Below are positions 6,304-13,653 of a stretch of DNA of 14,477 bases, piece by piece (position 1 is the first letter of the stretch; each line of letters opens with the position of its first letter). Position numbers and translations under genes: made by a program. Source of the stretch: DATJQA01 sp041169145 (GTDB taxonomy: Bacteria; Patescibacteriota; Minisyncoccia; UBA6257; 2-01-FULL-56-20); NCBI GenBank assembly GCA_041169145.1, contig JBEEJO010000015.1:1-14477 (forward strand), given 5' to 3'. The notes under the pieces are model-generated. The model saw nothing but the letters and a program-made list of their open reading frames with translations. It did no database searches and was not told the origin of the DNA.

Positions 6304-6570
6304 ATGCCCATCACGTCATCCGCAAAGAAAGCGCTCCGCCAAAGCCGCCGCCGGCGTACGGTGAATCGCGGACGAAAAGACGCCTTGCACGCGGCGATAA
6401 AATCGTACCGCACGCTCGTATCAAAGAAGAATCTTGAGGCTGCGCGGGCGGAATTGCCGAAGGTATACCGCCTGCTGGACAAGACCGCAAAGAAGGGAAC
6501 GATCAAGAAAAACGCCGCGAGCCGGCTCAAATCGCGATTGGCCCGGTCGCTGCGGCAGAAGAGCGAATAA
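6304..6570 (+). CDS. rpsT: 30S ribosomal protein S20
   Basis: 88 residues, the standard S20 size. It begins MPITSSAKKALRQSRRRR, matching the usual S20 N-terminus (AKKRIRQSEKRR type), and is strongly basic and helical throughout, with a later conserved block AAKKGTIKKNAASRLKSRL-like at about 61-79. S20 binds 16S rRNA early in assembly of the small subunit. The frame is open upstream to 6190, but that region covers the promoter and has no S20 similarity, so ATG 6304 is the start. It converges with holA; rpsT next to holA is a frequent bacterial arrangement. The TAA stop is inside the base of the terminator hairpin. Confidence 0.95.
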   Translation: MPITSSAKKALRQSRRRRTVNRGRKDALHAAIKSYRTLVSKKNLEAARAELPKVYRLLDKTAKKGTIKKNAASRLKSRLARSLRQKSE

Positions 6571-6598
6571 AAACCCCGGCATGCCGGGGTTTTTATTT
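6569..6598. terminator. Bidirectional intrinsic terminator between rpsT and holA
   Basis: Perfect inverted repeat: five A, ccccgg, loop catg, ccggggt and five T (6569-6594), continuing tattt. It gives a strong GC stem with a T-run in either direction, so it serves both rpsT (+) and holA (-). The left A-run includes the last two bases of the rpsT stop codon. Confidence 0.92.
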
Positions 6599-6614
6599 TG
6601 AAACCGATCCCGTC

Positions 6615-7403
6615 CTACCGAATAAGGATATCGGTCAGGGCTTCTTCGTAGTCCAGTTTTCCGGATTTCACGCCACGGTCGTATGCCGCGAGCATCTCCA
6701 GGCGAGCCGGCCACCAGTATGGGAGCATACTGAACACCTTCAGCGCCGGCTCTCCCGACGCAAGAAGTTGTGCGAGTGACGCAAGCCGTTCGGCAACGGA
6801 GGCGGCGGTAAGCCCGCGTATCCCCTGGATGAAATCCGGCGCGGTCTCAACGCCAAACGCGGCAAGGTCGCGCTCACTTATCGTGCGCTTGCTCCACGAG
6901 GAGATCTTCTGAAGTTCGGTCGCCATACTCCACGTGTCCGCGCCATAAGCCTCCTCAAGTAGGCGCATAGCTGAAGGCGTAAAAACGAGCCTGTATATTC
7001 TTGCTTCCTCAGCAAGCCACGCTGCAAGATTTTCGCCCGTAAGCCGCGGGAACGACTCGGCGACTATGCCATTTCCTCCTTTTTTAAGGAACGTGAACGG
7101 CGACACCGGAGTAGCATCGGTGCTCACTATAACCGCACTGTGCGCATCGTCCGCGGTCCGTTTCAAGATCTCAACAACCGCCTTGGTTCCATTCGCGAAC
7201 AGGGGTTCGACCACGGCAAGTTTTCTGGATTCAAAGAGTGATGATGAACGGACAAATTCCGTGAATCGCTCGCTGGCGGCCGGGTCATTTCCATCCAAGC
7301 GCAATACCGGCGCTTGCGGATATGTCTCGGTGAATGCTGCGACAATCTCCCGCGCTCGCCGTTTTCGCCGATAGCTGTCGGGGCCAGATAGAACGGTTAT
7401 CAT
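6615..7403 (-). CDS. holA: DNA polymerase III delta subunit (HolA)
   Basis: 262 residues, shorter than E. coli HolA (about 340) but within the range of reduced genomes. The start MITVLSGPDSYRRKRRAREI is the typical delta N-terminus, where the protein 'opens' with a YRR/ERR motif; LRLDGNDPAASERFTEFVRSSSLF and KLAVVEPLF fit the first AAA-like domain, followed by AAWLAEEARI and ELQKISSW of domain II and a helical collar domain. Delta opens the sliding clamp within the clamp loader complex during replication. The Walker A motif is absent, as expected for delta. Neighbouring rpsT supports the call. The ATG at 7403 lies 7 nt after a TATTCT element, so the mRNA may be leaderless. Confidence 0.85.
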   Translation of the reverse strand: MITVLSGPDSYRRKRRAREIVAAFTETYPQAPVLRLDGNDPAASERFTEFVRSSSLFESRKLAVVEPLFANGTKAVVEILKRTADDAHSAVIVSTDATPVSPFTFLKKGGNGIVAESFPRLTGENLAAWLAEEARIYRLVFTPSAMRLLEEAYGADTWSMATELQKISSWSKRTISERDLAAFGVETAPDFIQGIRGLTAASVAERLASLAQLLASGEPALKVFSMLPYWWPARLEMLAAYDRGVKSGKLDYEEALTDILIR

Positions 7404-7410
7404 TGCCTGC

Positions 7411-7439
7411 AGAATAGCGGGTTTGCGCCCCGAGGTAAA
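7411..7439 (-). promoter_or_regulatory. Candidate leaderless promoter of holA
   Basis: Minus strand: TTTACC at 7439-7434 (4 of 6), 17-nt spacer, TATTCT at 7416-7411 (4 of 6), then 7 nt to the ATG at 7403. The -35 lies in the loop and inner stem of the hairpin 7425-7450 that follows pyrG. Confidence 0.45.
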
Positions 7440-7450
7440 CCCCGGGGCGC
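7425..7450 (-). terminator. GC-rich hairpin after pyrG
   Basis: Arms gcgcccc (7425-7431) and ggggcgc (7444-7450). Further pairs 7432-7443, 7434-7441 and 7435-7440 extend the stem around one a/c mismatch and loop taaa. It lies 30 nt after the pyrG stop. There is no T-run, so it may be a weak or factor-assisted terminator, or an mRNA end stabiliser. It overlaps the holA promoter candidate. Confidence 0.55.
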
Positions 7451-7479
7451 GGCGCGCAGATATTCGTTCCTTGTCTTCT

Positions 7480-9162
7480 CTATCTCCTACGATTCGCAGC
7501 TGCCTTAAGAAAGGCCAAAAATAAGGGGTGTGGCTTCAATGGCCTGCTCTTTAATTCCGGATGAAATTGCGTTCCCACAAAGAACGGGTGTTTCACCTGT
7601 GGAAGCTCGGCGATCTCCATGAGGCGCCGGTCTGGCGACGAGCCCGAGAACACGAGGTTGCGTTTCGTGATCCGCGCGATGAATGCGGGGTTCACTTCAT
7701 ACCGATGGCGGTGACGCTCGGATATGTGCCGCACGCCGTACGCTCGGCGCGCAATCGTATTTGGAGCAATAAATGCCGGGTAAGCGCCGAGGCGCATCGT
7801 TGCGCCATAATCCTGCGCGGCGAGATTCTTCTTCTGTTCCGGCATGATGTCGATCACCGGATACGGCGTCCGGGGATTCACTTCGCTTGTGTTCGCTCCC
7901 TTCATGCCCGCAACATGCCGAGCAAATTCAACAACGGCAAGCTGCATGCCGTAACAGAGACCAAAGAAAGGTATTTTCTTTTCGCGAAGGTATTGGATCG
8001 CGCGGATCTTTCCCTCGATGCCACGCGACCCGAATCCCCCGGGTACAACTACGCCGTCATACTCCGAAAGCTCTTTCACCGCAGCGGGGCTTTTTTCGTA
8101 CCGCTCGGCATCCAGCCATACGATCTCGGGCCGCCGATTTATAGCGGCGGCGGCATGTTTCACCGCTTCAATGACCGAGATATATGAATCGGCAAGGATG
8201 AATTGGCCGCTGCCGAAGTATTTGCCGACGATACCGATCCTGACCGGCGCGGTCGCTCGCGCGATGCGTCCGACAAGGCGCCGCCATTCTTTCATGTCCT
8301 TTCGCCGTGCCGTGATGCCCAATTTCTCAATCAGCGTGTTCCCGAGCCGTTCCTTTTCGAATGTGATGGGTACCTCATAGATGCTCCGCGCATCCGGCGC
8401 AGAGATAATGTCCCGCTCGCGCAGATTGCAGTTGAAGGCGATTTTCTCCTTCCGGCGGGCGTCAAGCGCATACTTCGCGCGCGCAAGGATGATATCGGGT
8501 TGGAGCCCCGCAGAATTCAGAAGTCGCACGGCGTGCTGGGTTGGTTTCGTTTTGAGCTCGTTCTCATCGTTCTGGATGGGAAGATAGCTCACAAGCACAA
8601 GCGCCACGTCTCCCGGACGCTTTGCGCGCAGCATCCGAACAGCTTCCAAAAACAATACATTCTGATACTCCCCGACCGTTCCGCCGATCTCGGTAATGAC
8701 CACTTCGGCATGATTCTTCCGAGCTGCCGCTTCTATCCTGCCGATGACCTCCAGAGGGATGTGCGGCACGACCTCAACGTTCTTCCCGCCATAGCCCATG
8801 CTTCGCTCGCGATTGATGACCGAGAGGTAGACGCTCCCGGTGGTCATATAGTTCGCTTTTGAGAAATCCCTGTTCAGGAAGCGCTCATAGTTTCCCAGGT
8901 CCTGATCGCACTCCGTTCCATCGTCCAATACAAAAACCTCCCCGTGTTCTATGGGGTTCATTGTGCCCGCATCAACGTTCACATAGGGGTCTATCTTTAT
9001 CGCCGTGACCTCAAAGCCGCGCGATTGCAAGATCTTCCCGATGGACGCCGAAGCAATGCCTTTTCCGACGCCCGACATGACGCCGCCCGCTACGAAAATG
9101 AACTTGGTCCTGGCCCTCCTGCGGCGCCGGTGATGTTGTGTGGGATGTTTCGCAGGGGGCAT
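7480..9162 (-). CDS. pyrG: CTP synthase
   Basis: 560 residues from ATG 9162, close to the E. coli 545. The N-terminal amidoligase domain opens with KFIFVAGGVMSGVGKGIASA, the ATP-binding signature, followed by KIDPYVNVDAGTMNP and GEVFVLDDGTECDQDLGNYERF. The C-terminal class I glutaminase domain has the nucleophile in FGLCYGMQLAVVEFAR and the His-Glu pair in FHPELKSRP. The enzyme makes CTP from UTP, ATP and glutamine. The frame is open upstream to 9315, but that part overlaps the histidine kinase and lacks family similarity, so 9162, 5 nt after the kinase stop, is preferred. Before the catalytic domain is a short basic stretch (HHRRRRRARTK). It is the last gene of the ruvB-to-pyrG operon. Confidence 0.96.
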   Translation of the reverse strand: MPPAKHPTQHHRRRRRARTKFIFVAGGVMSGVGKGIASASIGKILQSRGFEVTAIKIDPYVNVDAGTMNPIEHGEVFVLDDGTECDQDLGNYERFLNRDFSKANYMTTGSVYLSVINRERSMGYGGKNVEVVPHIPLEVIGRIEAAARKNHAEVVITEIGGTVGEYQNVLFLEAVRMLRAKRPGDVALVLVSYLPIQNDENELKTKPTQHAVRLLNSAGLQPDIILARAKYALDARRKEKIAFNCNLRERDIISAPDARSIYEVPITFEKERLGNTLIEKLGITARRKDMKEWRRLVGRIARATAPVRIGIVGKYFGSGQFILADSYISVIEAVKHAAAAINRRPEIVWLDAERYEKSPAAVKELSEYDGVVVPGGFGSRGIEGKIRAIQYLREKKIPFFGLCYGMQLAVVEFARHVAGMKGANTSEVNPRTPYPVIDIMPEQKKNLAAQDYGATMRLGAYPAFIAPNTIARRAYGVRHISERHRHRYEVNPAFIARITKRNLVFSGSSPDRRLMEIAELPQVKHPFFVGTQFHPELKSRPLKPHPLFLAFLKAAANRRR

Positions 9163-9167
9163 GAGAT

Positions 9168-10520
9168 TTAGGTAAGAGGTGAATTCGCGCCTTCGCTCGT
9201 TGGCGTGAGCGATTGGTCGATGGGAAGCAGGAAGAAGAATGTCGTGCCGCGGTTCAGTTCGGATTCCGCCCACATGTCTCCGCCATGCGCCCTGATGATA
9301 TTCCGCGCGATCCACAGCCCCAACCCGGAACCGTCGGTGTGGAATTTGACCGCGTTCGATGCGCGGAAGAACTTTGTGAATACTTTATCGATATCCTCCG
9401 CGGGAATGCCGATACCCGAATCGCGCACGCCCACCTGTATATACCGCGGATCCTTCGCCCGTTCGGCTTTCACGATGACCTGGCCCCCGGGCACGTTATA
9501 CCGCACGGCGTTGTCCACAAGGTTCGCGACGACCATGGATATCTTCTGCGCATCAATCGTGACCGGCGGAAGCTCTTCTTGTGGTCGTTCGAAATAGAGC
9601 TTCAAACCGGCACGTTCCACCTGGGGCATCGCCGCCGCAAGCACGCCGTCAAGAAATTGTATGGGGTTCGTCTGCGCGAGATTATATCCGAATCGGCCTT
9701 CTTCCATCTTGGTGATGTCCAGAAGGTTCTCCACGATGTTCATGATGCGCTTCGCCGAAACCGCCGTTTGAGTTATGAGCTCGCGCGTGTCCGGAGCGAT
9801 GCGCTCGTCTTTTACGATCGTGTCCAGCGCCCAGTTCACTTCGGTAATGGGCGTCCGCAGCTGGTGCGAGACCACCTCGATGAATTCGTTCTTGGATTTC
9901 AGAAGTGATATTTCCTGCGTTCGATTCGCAATAACTTTCATGAATCCGACAACATTCCCCGTGGTATCGATGATGGGCGATGTTGTCACGCGAAGCTCCA
10001 AAAGCGGGTCGTCAAACGAAATATCAACGACTTGCGGGTATTGGCCGGCGCGCGAGCGATATACGAGAGACGGCGCAAGCGAGGGAAAGATGACGCGCGC
10101 AAGGAATCGGTATGCCGGATCTTCGGCAAGTTGCGGGGAGATCGTTTTTCCGAGCACTTGCTCCCCCTTCAAAGAAAACAGTTTCTCCGACGCGGGATTG
10201 AAAAATAGGATGCGGAATTCCTGATCGTATACGACGAGCGCATCGCCGATGCTCTGAACGATGCTCCTGAGCTCTCCGTGCTCCAGCCGCGAGCCGGAAC
10301 TTGCCGCCGCGAACCGATAACTTGTCCAAAAAACCGCCCCGAGCGCCGACAGAATGAAGACCAGAATGATCGGTACCCGAAGAACGCTTGGGATTCCCAA
10401 GCCGAATGTTGCGATCACAAAGAGCACGACGAATACCGGGACCGCGAACCAAAAGATGCGCATCTCGGGAAGGTCGAGGACCTTCACCGCGCTGTGCAAT
10501 AGTTTTTGAATATTCTCCAT
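9168..10520 (-). CDS. Membrane sensor histidine kinase with PAS domain
   Basis: 450 residues. Two membrane helices (about 23-44 and 48-67) with almost no loop between them, then a PAS domain (about 82-200, with IVQSIGDALVVYDQEFRILFFN), then HisKA with H219 in SHQLRTPIT. The HATPase domain follows: N-box NLVDNAVRY with N337, G1 DSGIGIP at 367-373, F-box FTKFFR at 381-386, G2 GSGLGLW at 397-403. All residues needed for autophosphorylation are present. The signal is probably sensed in the membrane or by the cytoplasmic PAS, as there is almost no extracytoplasmic part. No response regulator is in the window, so it is an orphan here. It lies 5 nt before pyrG and 45 nt after the exonuclease gene. 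GGAG sits 5 nt before the ATG, and TATGAT (10535-10540, minus) could be a -10 for an internal promoter. Confidence 0.93.
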   Translation of the reverse strand: MENIQKLLHSAVKVLDLPEMRIFWFAVPVFVVLFVIATFGLGIPSVLRVPIILVFILSALGAVFWTSYRFAAASSGSRLEHGELRSIVQSIGDALVVYDQEFRILFFNPASEKLFSLKGEQVLGKTISPQLAEDPAYRFLARVIFPSLAPSLVYRSRAGQYPQVVDISFDDPLLELRVTTSPIIDTTGNVVGFMKVIANRTQEISLLKSKNEFIEVVSHQLRTPITEVNWALDTIVKDERIAPDTRELITQTAVSAKRIMNIVENLLDITKMEEGRFGYNLAQTNPIQFLDGVLAAAMPQVERAGLKLYFERPQEELPPVTIDAQKISMVVANLVDNAVRYNVPGGQVIVKAERAKDPRYIQVGVRDSGIGIPAEDIDKVFTKFFRASNAVKFHTDGSGLGLWIARNIIRAHGGDMWAESELNRGTTFFFLLPIDQSLTPTSEGANSPLT

Positions 10521-10534
10521 GGCGCTCCAGCGTA

Positions 10535-10540
10535 ATCATA
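10535..10540 (-). promoter_or_regulatory. Possible internal -10 before the histidine kinase
   Basis: Minus-strand TATGAT (5 of 6), 14 nt before the ATG at 10520, in the only sizeable gap (45 nt) of the ruvB-pyrG operon. The -35 region is poor (TTCTAA at 17 nt). It could let the kinase and pyrG be transcribed separately. Confidence 0.3.
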
Positions 10541-10565
10541 CCACCGGACGCGATTCTTTAGAACC

Positions 10566-11528
10566 TCAGAACATGCTGCCCTGCGGCTTCTTGGGATATG
10601 CCGATTTTTGTCTTTTGCGCTCTACTCCCGGAGCTTGCTTCTTCGGTGTATCCGGCCCATCCAGTCTCCGAATAAGACTGGCGAATCCCTGTTCATCCAG
10701 GTACTCCCGTATGCGAGCATCAGGAACATCGACGCGGAGCTCTTCAAGCGCGGGAGTTGGTATGGGAACGTTGCGCTCAAGAAGAACGAGTCCTCGCGCC
10801 TCCTCGGCCCGATCACGGAAACCCACTATACGAGCGGCACGCTTCGGATCTTCCGTGGCGATGCGCCGGAACATGCCGTCAAGCGTTCCGAATCGCGAAA
10901 GAAGTGCTTGCGCGGTCTTCGGCCCGATACCGGGAACGCCCTTCACGTTGTCCGACACGTCGCCTACGAGCGCTTTATAGTCGGCCAACTGCTCCGGCGC
11001 AAGACCATATCGTTCACGCACCGCGCGCTCATCGTATGTCACCGTATCGCTTAATCCCGTCCGAAATGCGCGGACGACAATACGCTCGTCACGCACAAGC
11101 TGGAGCGTGTCCGTATCGCCCGTCAATATCACGACCCGAACTCCCGGGGTTTTTCCGAACCGCTCCGCGAACGTCGCAATAAGGTCGTCTGCTTCGTATC
11201 CCGCGCGCTCGAACGCCTGAATACCGAACGCCGGGAAGAGTTCGTGCGCGGAGACGATCTGCTGGATCAGCTCGCTTGGAGCCGGCGGACGGGTTGCCTT
11301 GTATTCCGGATATTGTTTTTTACGGAACGTTGGTTCCGGACGATCGAAAAGCGCTGCGGCGTATGCGGGGCGTTCGCTCCGCCACATCCGCAGAAAGATG
11401 CTTGCCATACCATACAACGACTGCGCCGGTTTCCCGTCTTTTGTCGTAAGCGGCGGGAGGGCGTGGAAACACCGATGAATAAGGGAGTTGGCGTCTATAA
11501 GCAGGAGGTCTTGCGGAGGTTGGGTCAT
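10566..11528 (-). CDS. Stand-alone 5'-3' exonuclease (Pol I N-terminal-type flap endonuclease)
   Basis: 320 residues matching only the 5' nuclease domain of DNA polymerase I. Metal-binding acidic residues are visible in LLLIDANSLIHR (about 8-19), GYEADDLIATF, ILTGDTDTLQLV and ALVGDVSDNVKGVPGIGPKTA, the last being the helix-hairpin-helix (H3TH) DNA-binding region. It ends with a typical FASLIRRL and then a basic 25-residue tail (KKQAPGVERKRQKSAYPKK). No 3'-5' exonuclease or polymerase domain follows. Such enzymes remove RNA primers and 5' flaps during lagging-strand synthesis and repair. The ATG overlaps the tsaE stop (ATGA), indicating coupling. Whether a separate full-length polA exists elsewhere cannot be seen. 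Confidence 0.92.
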   Translation of the reverse strand: MTQPPQDLLLIDANSLIHRCFHALPPLTTKDGKPAQSLYGMASIFLRMWRSERPAYAAALFDRPEPTFRKKQYPEYKATRPPAPSELIQQIVSAHELFPAFGIQAFERAGYEADDLIATFAERFGKTPGVRVVILTGDTDTLQLVRDERIVVRAFRTGLSDTVTYDERAVRERYGLAPEQLADYKALVGDVSDNVKGVPGIGPKTAQALLSRFGTLDGMFRRIATEDPKRAARIVGFRDRAEEARGLVLLERNVPIPTPALEELRVDVPDARIREYLDEQGFASLIRRLDGPDTPKKQAPGVERKRQKSAYPKKPQGSMF

Positions 11529-11980
11529 AGGAGAATTTTAGGGATGGTAATGCGTCGCTCATTCGCGCGCCGCCCATGGGCAAACCGTATATAGTGGGCG
11601 CCGCGCGGCAGAAGGCCGCGTACCACTTCGGGCCATTCCACCGCGAGCACATTATCCGGCTTCTTGACGATATCATGGATACCCAGAATGCGAATATCTG
11701 CGCGGGTCGAGAGACGATAAGCGTCGAAATGAAAGAGGTTCCGAAATGGCCCGCGCGGGATCGGCATGCGGCGCATAATAATAAACGTCGGGCTTTGAAC
11801 TCGCCCGTGCGCGCCGAGCCCTTGGGCGAGTCCTTGTACAAACGTCGTCTTACCGCTTCCCAATTCCCCTCGGAATAGGAGCATCCGGGCGCGGCGGCCG
11901 AGCCCTTGCCGAACGAGCGCCCGTCCAACGCGCGAACCGAGCGCCTTAGTGCGCGCCGAGGAAGAGCTCAGATAGACCAT
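11525..11980 (-). CDS. tsaE: tRNA threonylcarbamoyladenosine biosynthesis ATPase TsaE
   Basis: 151 residues, the normal TsaE size. It has Walker A GELGSGKTT (38-46), then the family motifs SPTFII, HFDAYRL and VEWPEV. TsaE is the ATPase that works with TsaB, TsaC and TsaD to make t6A at position 37 of ANN-decoding tRNAs. Its start at 11980 gives the expected SSSSARTKALGSRVGRAL segment before the P-loop, so it overlaps the end of the lamin-tail gene by 35 nt in another frame. It overlaps the next gene by 4 nt. The spacing between Walker A and SPTF is normal, and no residue that I know to be essential is missing. Confidence 0.93.
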   Translation of the reverse strand: MVYLSSSSARTKALGSRVGRALVRQGLGRRARMLLFRGELGSGKTTFVQGLAQGLGAHGRVQSPTFIIMRRMPIPRGPFRNLFHFDAYRLSTRADIRILGIHDIVKKPDNVLAVEWPEVVRGLLPRGAHYIRFAHGRRANERRITIPKILL

Positions 11981-12530
11981 AGTTCCGTTTCATAATAAAA
12001 AGCACCGCGACCACGAGCGCTATGCCGCACGACGTTCCGAGCAGAACCGCTTCTGTCAGTCCCGAGATAGGTTGTCGTGGGGGTTGAATGGTCGGCGACG
12101 CGCTTCCGATCAGCGCAAGTGTTGGTTTGGTGTTCGGCGCACCTGGTGTTGGCTTCGCGAATATCGTTCGCCCTGATACATCGCGGTTCGCGCTCAAACC
12201 CTCCGGAGCAACGCCGACGAACGCAGTACGATCGGCAACCCTTCCCTCCGCATCCGTGAGTGTTACGCTCCCGTCACTGTTCCGGAGCGTGAGGTGTGTT
12301 GTGGTACGTTGCAGCACGACATATTCTCCCTCAGCGACACGGACCCCGTTCAGGGCATATCCCTTTCCGGAATCGGTTGTAAGTTTCCAGCCCGAAAGAT
12401 CAACGGCGCCCGGCCCGCCGTTCCAAAGTTCTATCCACTCGCCCTGCGCGTCGCTCCCCGCGGGGTTCGATAACCATTCATTGATCACTACCATGGCTTT
12501 GGGGGTTGGATGCCGTAAGAACCCGATCAA
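11946..12530 (-). CDS. Lamin-tail-domain protein with C-terminal membrane helix
   Basis: 194 residues from TTG 12530 (TTGA overlap with the ruvB stop) or 182 from ATG 12494. Residues about 13-120 are a lamin tail domain (LTD): VVINEWLSNPAGSD, GEWIELWNGG, AVDLSGWKLTTDSGKGYAL, then VLQRTT and VTLTDAEGRVAD. Bacterial LTD proteins are usually exported and often attached to surface or nuclease proteins; the domain's function is structural or adhesive and not well defined. A Pro/Thr linker leads to one membrane helix (AVLLGTSCGIALVVAVLFIM, about 160-179), followed by KR. No N-terminal signal peptide is visible with either start, which is unusual and discussed in the findings. It overlaps tsaE by 35 nt. 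It sits within an otherwise DNA- and tRNA-related operon. Confidence 0.8.
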   Translation of the reverse strand: MIGFLRHPTPKAMVVINEWLSNPAGSDAQGEWIELWNGGPGAVDLSGWKLTTDSGKGYALNGVRVAEGEYVVLQRTTTHLTLRNSDGSVTLTDAEGRVADRTAFVGVAPEGLSANRDVSGRTIFAKPTPGAPNTKPTLALIGSASPTIQPPRQPISGLTEAVLLGTSCGIALVVAVLFIMKRNYGLSELFLGAH

Positions 12531-13546
12531 AGCATTTCCCCCGGCCGTTTGATGCCGAGATGCTCATATGCCGCCGGAAGTGCCATGCGGCCGCCTGGAG
12601 TCCGTTTTAAGAATCCGATGCTCATGAGGTATGGTTCATAAATCTCTTCGATCGCCCCTTGGTCGTCGCTCATTGCCGCAGCAAGGGTTTGCACGCCGAC
12701 CGGCCCACCGCCGAATTTCGTGATGACCACTTCGAGCAGGCGGCGGTCCTGCGGTTCCAACCCCCGCTCGTCGATATCCATGAGCGCAAGGGCCCGTTCC
12801 GCGGCTTCCCGGGTCACTTCGGCGTTCCCGTGCACCTCGGCGTAGTCCCGCGCTCGTTTCAGAAGACGGTTCGCGACGCGCGGCGTCGCGCGAGATGCCC
12901 GCGCAAGGAACGCAACGGCGTCCGCGGCCGCCTTCACGCCCAAGATGCGCGCCGATCGTTCCATAATGCGCTCGATATCGTTCGGCGCATAGTAATCCAG
13001 CCGGAAGATCGCGCCAAAGCGGGATCGGAGCGGTTGTGATAATAGGCTTTCGCGGGTCGTCGCGGCTATTAAGGTGAACGGCGGAAGGTCGATGGTGAGC
13101 GTGCGCGCGGCAGGACCTTTTCCCACTACAAGGTGGAGCGTTCGGGACTCCATCGCCGGATACAACACCTCCTCGATCAAGTGGTTCATCCGATGCACCT
13201 CATCAATAAAGAGCACTTCTCCGGGCTCCAGATTCGTCAGGATCGCGGCAATATCGCCTGCGCGCTCCAGCGCCGGACCCGAGGTTGTCTTTACCGCCCC
13301 GCCGAGCTCGCGCGCAACAAGATGCGCGAGAGTTGTCTTTCCAAGACCCGCTTGACCGCAAAGCAGAATATGGTCCATCGCTCCGCCACGGCGGCGAGCG
13401 GCTTCTATGATGATCTTTAGGTTCTCTTTGGCCTTATTTTGGCCAACATACTCATTCCAGGTGGTCGGGCGAAGAAGTTGGTCAACCGTCACATCTTCGG
13501 CCGTTCCGGCCTTCTTTTTACTCTTATGATCGCTCATGGCCCCCAT
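12527..13546 (-). CDS. ruvB: Holliday junction branch migration ATPase RuvB
   Basis: 339 residues from 13546, or 336 from ATG 13537, the usual size. It has LRPTTWNEYVGQ (RuvB N-terminal motif), Walker A GQAGLGKTT (64-72), Walker B VLFIDEVHRM, sensor 1 region TLIAATTR, arginine finger region PLRSRFG, and the C-terminal winged helix with YLMSIGFLKRTPGGR. RuvB forms hexameric rings that drive branch migration with RuvA. The P-loop reads GQAGLGKTT where most RuvB have GPPGLGKTT; the catalytic GKT is intact. The ATG at 13546 immediately follows a perfect TATAAT, so the first transcribed ATG is more likely 13537 (MSDHK). It heads the operon to pyrG; ruvA and ruvC are not adjacent. Confidence 0.97.
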   Translation of the reverse strand: MGAMSDHKSKKKAGTAEDVTVDQLLRPTTWNEYVGQNKAKENLKIIIEAARRRGGAMDHILLCGQAGLGKTTLAHLVARELGGAVKTTSGPALERAGDIAAILTNLEPGEVLFIDEVHRMNHLIEEVLYPAMESRTLHLVVGKGPAARTLTIDLPPFTLIAATTRESLLSQPLRSRFGAIFRLDYYAPNDIERIMERSARILGVKAAADAVAFLARASRATPRVANRLLKRARDYAEVHGNAEVTREAAERALALMDIDERGLEPQDRRLLEVVITKFGGGPVGVQTLAAAMSDDQGAIEEIYEPYLMSIGFLKRTPGGRMALPAAYEHLGIKRPGEML

Positions 13547-13552
13547 ATTATA
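13547..13552 (-). promoter_or_regulatory. Perfect -10 for a leaderless ruvB transcript
   Basis: Minus-strand TATAAT (6 of 6) directly touches ATG 13546, and 9 nt separate it from ATG 13537. The expected transcription start is at or within a few nt of 13537. No clear -35 is seen at 16-18 nt. Confidence 0.5.
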
Positions 13553-13619
13553 AGGATTTTTGGCGTTTTTCGCCTGTTTTGGAAATCAACACCTTACCCC
13601 CACGTAATCCCCAGAAAGC

Positions 13620-13648
13620 TTGACATGGGTTTTGGTTTATGCTAGCAT
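13620..13648 (+). promoter_or_regulatory. Strong promoter of the candidate non-coding RNA
   Basis: Perfect -35 TTGACA at 13620-13625, exactly 17 nt spacer, -10 TAGCAT at 13643-13648 (4 of 6) with an extended -10 TGC at 13640-13642. Predicted start is near 13654. No plus-strand protein gene follows before the terminator at 13845-13878. Confidence 0.75.
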
Positions 13649-13653
13649 GGAAA

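Noticed and set aside
9163..9315. 51-residue N-terminal extension of pyrG
   Set aside because: It overlaps the end of the histidine kinase and is unlike CTP synthase; ATG 9162 directly after the kinase stop is more natural.
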